A stretch of 64,000 bases of DNA. It comes from Dryomyza anilis (Eukaryota; Arthropoda; Insecta; Diptera; Dryomyzidae). The translations under genes and the position numbers were made by a program. The stretch covers positions 126,865,593 through 126,929,592 of the forward strand of contig OX638130.1 of NCBI GenBank assembly GCA_951804985.1, read 5' to 3'. Numbering within the stretch: position 1 is the stretch's first letter; each line of letters starts with the position of its first letter. Shown here piece after piece: positions 61,840 to 64,000 of this stretch. The notes under the pieces were generated by a model. That model made no database searches, had not been told where the DNA came from, and was given only the letters and a program-made list of their open reading frames with translations.

Positions 61840-63250
61840 AAAATTTTAATTTAGACTTAAAGTCTGAATAAAATCTAAATTTTATGTAAAATATTAAATT
61901 TATGGCTTAAAATTGGAATTTTGAATGAAATGTTGATTTAGAGTAAAAGATTTGAATTGTTAGTGTAATTTGAATTTTTAGTGAAAATTAGAATTTTGAG
62001 TTAAAATTTGAATTTTGAGTGAATATGTGAATATTCTGTGATATTTAAATTTTGATTGAAAATTTGAATTTTGAGTAAAAATTCGTATTTCGAATAAATT
62101 TTGAATTTAGATTAAAAATTAAAATGTTGAGTTAAATTTTCAATTTTAAGTGAAAATTTGAATTTTTAATGGAGCTTTTTTGAGTACAAATTCGTATTCT
62201 GAGGGATAATTTGAATTTTGAGTAAAAATTTGAATTTTGAGTTTTGAGTGAAAATTTGAATTTTGAGTGAAAATTCGTATTTTGAGTAAATTTTGAATTT
62301 AGATTAAAAATTAAAATTTTGAGTTAAATTTTCAATTATAAGTGAAAATTTTGTGTACAAATTCGAATTCTGAGGGAAATTTTGAATTTTGAGTTAAAAT
62401 TTGAATTTTGAGTGAACATTAAAATTTTGAGTTATATTTTGAATTTAGATTAAGAATTAAAATTTTGAGTTAATATTTGAATTTCAAGTGAAAATTTGAA
62501 TTTTGAGTGAAAATTTGAATTTTGAGTAAAAAAAAGTTTCAGTAGAAATTTGAACAATGAGTGAAAGTTTGAATTTTTAATTTTGAGTAAAATTCGAATT
62601 CTGAGTGAAAATTTGAATTTGTGGTGAATATGTGTATTTTGAGTGAAAATTTGAATTCTAAGTGAAAATTTGAATTTTAAATGAAAATTCGAATTTTGAG
62701 TAAAATTTTGAATTTAGATTAAGAATTTAAATTTTGAGTGAACATTTTAATTTTAAGTGAAAATTTGAATTCTAAGTGAAAATTTGAATTTTAAGTGAAA
62801 TTTTAAATTTTGGATGAATATTTGAATTTTTTGTGATATATAGAATTTGGAGTGACAATTTGATTTTAGAGTAACATTTAAATTTCGAGTGAAAATTTGA
62901 ATTTAAGTGAATATTTTAATTTGAGTAAAAATTTAAATTTTTAGTGAATTTTATAATTTTGAGTGAACATTTGAATATTTGAATATTGAATGAACATTTT
63001 ATTTTTTTTTGTCAATTTGTCAAAAAAATAGTATTTTAATTGAAAGCTTTATTTTAGAGTGAATATTTAAATTTTGAGTATAAATTTATTTAAAATTGAT
63101 TGAGTAAAAAGTTGTATTTCGACTGAACATTTGATTTTTTTTGAAAATTTATATTGTGATCGACTATTTTTAATTTGAGTGGAAATTCATAATTTTTATG
63201 AACATTTTAGATTTTAGTGCAAACTTTAAATTTGTGTGAAAGTATTTTTA
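61840..63250. repeat. Degenerate 19-bp satellite array
   Basis: Units close to TTTGAATTTTGAGTGAAAA, heavily diverged, best at about 62220-62560. Two differences from the 31.9-kb monomer. Confidence 0.88.
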
Positions 63251-64000
63251 GTATTTTATTTAGATATTTTATAATTTTAGTAAATATTTATAATTCTGCA
63301 ATTTGCCAAAGACCAAAATCGTGAGTAAAAATTTAATTTTCAGTGAAAATAACCTTTCGCGAACGTGATAAATATGATGTTGTCACCTACATCTGAAGGT
63401 TATGCAGTATATAAAAGCACAGTGATTATGAATTCTAATGATTCGTGATATACGTAAATGAATGATAAAAGTTTCATTTATGAAAATAAAAAATGGCGAG
63501 AATTCATTGAATGGCGCATGAGAAATGCTTTCATTGTGCATGATAAGTGTGTCACGTCGTCGTCGTTGCAGCGTCACTGAAGCAAAGAGCAGACATTGCT
63601 CCTTTTTAGATGTTGCAGGTTGTTATTGTCCGTTGCTTGTTGTTGTTGCTGCCGCTGCTATTCTTATTGATGGTTTCACTGAGTAGTTGTTTTTGTTGTT
63701 ATTGTTGTTGATACACTTGCGGTTGTAGTTGTTGTTGTTGCTCGTTTTAATGATGTAGTTGCTGCCAACGTTAATGTTACTGCTACTACTAGTCTTTGCT
63801 GCCAACCAAGTCATGTTCGAACTTTGCAAAGTGCAAACATGTTTGTAGCTTATTTTGTTGTTGCTGTTGCTGGTACTATATATGTTGCTGTTGTCTGTGT
63901 TTATTCACTTTGCTCACAACGTGCATAATTTCTGCGCCTTTTATGCCTTTTTTTGCCATTTTGCTTTCATGCGTTGTACGTGTTTGGCGCGCTCTTGCAC
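63251..64000. other. Island at the right edge
   Basis: TTGTTGTTGCTGCCG-rich DNA after 63540, resembling the other CAA/TTG islands. An Asn/Ser-rich minus-strand frame is compositional. No gene. Confidence 0.45.

Overview
The window is AT-rich nuclear DNA from an insect, almost certainly a higher fly (Diptera: Brachycera). The evidence is a fly-like stargazin/TARP-type gene with a long poly-Gln/Asn cytoplasmic tail, intron-containing tRNA-Tyr(GTA) genes, dispersed repeats with (TA)n and (GTCY)n tracts that resemble the fly mini-me family, and many CAA/CAG-rich islands typical of fly introns. I cannot fix the genus. There are no bacterial features.

One protein-coding gene can be supported. It lies on the minus strand and is a stargazin-like (claudin/CACNG superfamily, probably stg1) membrane protein. 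Three exons are visible: 51067-50151 (N-terminal tail plus the start of TM1), 43335-43160 (rest of TM1 and first extracellular loop) and 27397-27308 (rest of that loop). The splice phases fit exactly across both junctions and give an open frame of 394 codons. TM2 to TM4 were not found and probably lie beyond the left edge, so the intron after the third exon is at least 27 kb. A possible untranslated first exon or promoter lies near 60.7-61.4 kb.

The introns are filled with repeats. A cluster of nine intact tRNA-Tyr(GTA) genes plus one decayed copy lies at 24.4-37.3 kb, partly made by a tandem duplication of a divergent tRNA pair. Satellite arrays have short unit lengths: 19 bp (5.3-7.0, 31.9-32.9, 58.7-59.9, 61.9-63.2 kb), 14 bp with a 462-bp higher-order period (34.4-36.4 kb), 10 bp in opposed orientations (39.9-44.5 kb), 15 bp (24.85 kb), about 41 bp (9.3-10.6 kb), about 180 bp (2.7-3.3 kb) and about 200 bp (48.1-50.0 kb). 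Several of these produce long but meaningless ORFs.

Mobile elements are all non-autonomous or remnant: a solo LTR (15.5-16.05 kb), a piggyBac-like element with TTAA duplications (55.5-56.5 kb), a TIR element with a second partial copy (53.2 and 40.7 kb), several fold-back elements (14.9, 22.3, 27.6-28.6 kb), a tRNA-headed SINE (24.1-24.3 kb) and mini-me-like repeats (21.3, 25.6, 28.7 kb). Between these lie GC-richer islands of apparently single-copy intron or upstream DNA, which are candidates for regulatory sequence. I found no undescribed protein system. The most notable points are the satellite-packed introns, the shared core of several satellites, and the tRNA-Tyr cluster inside a host intron.
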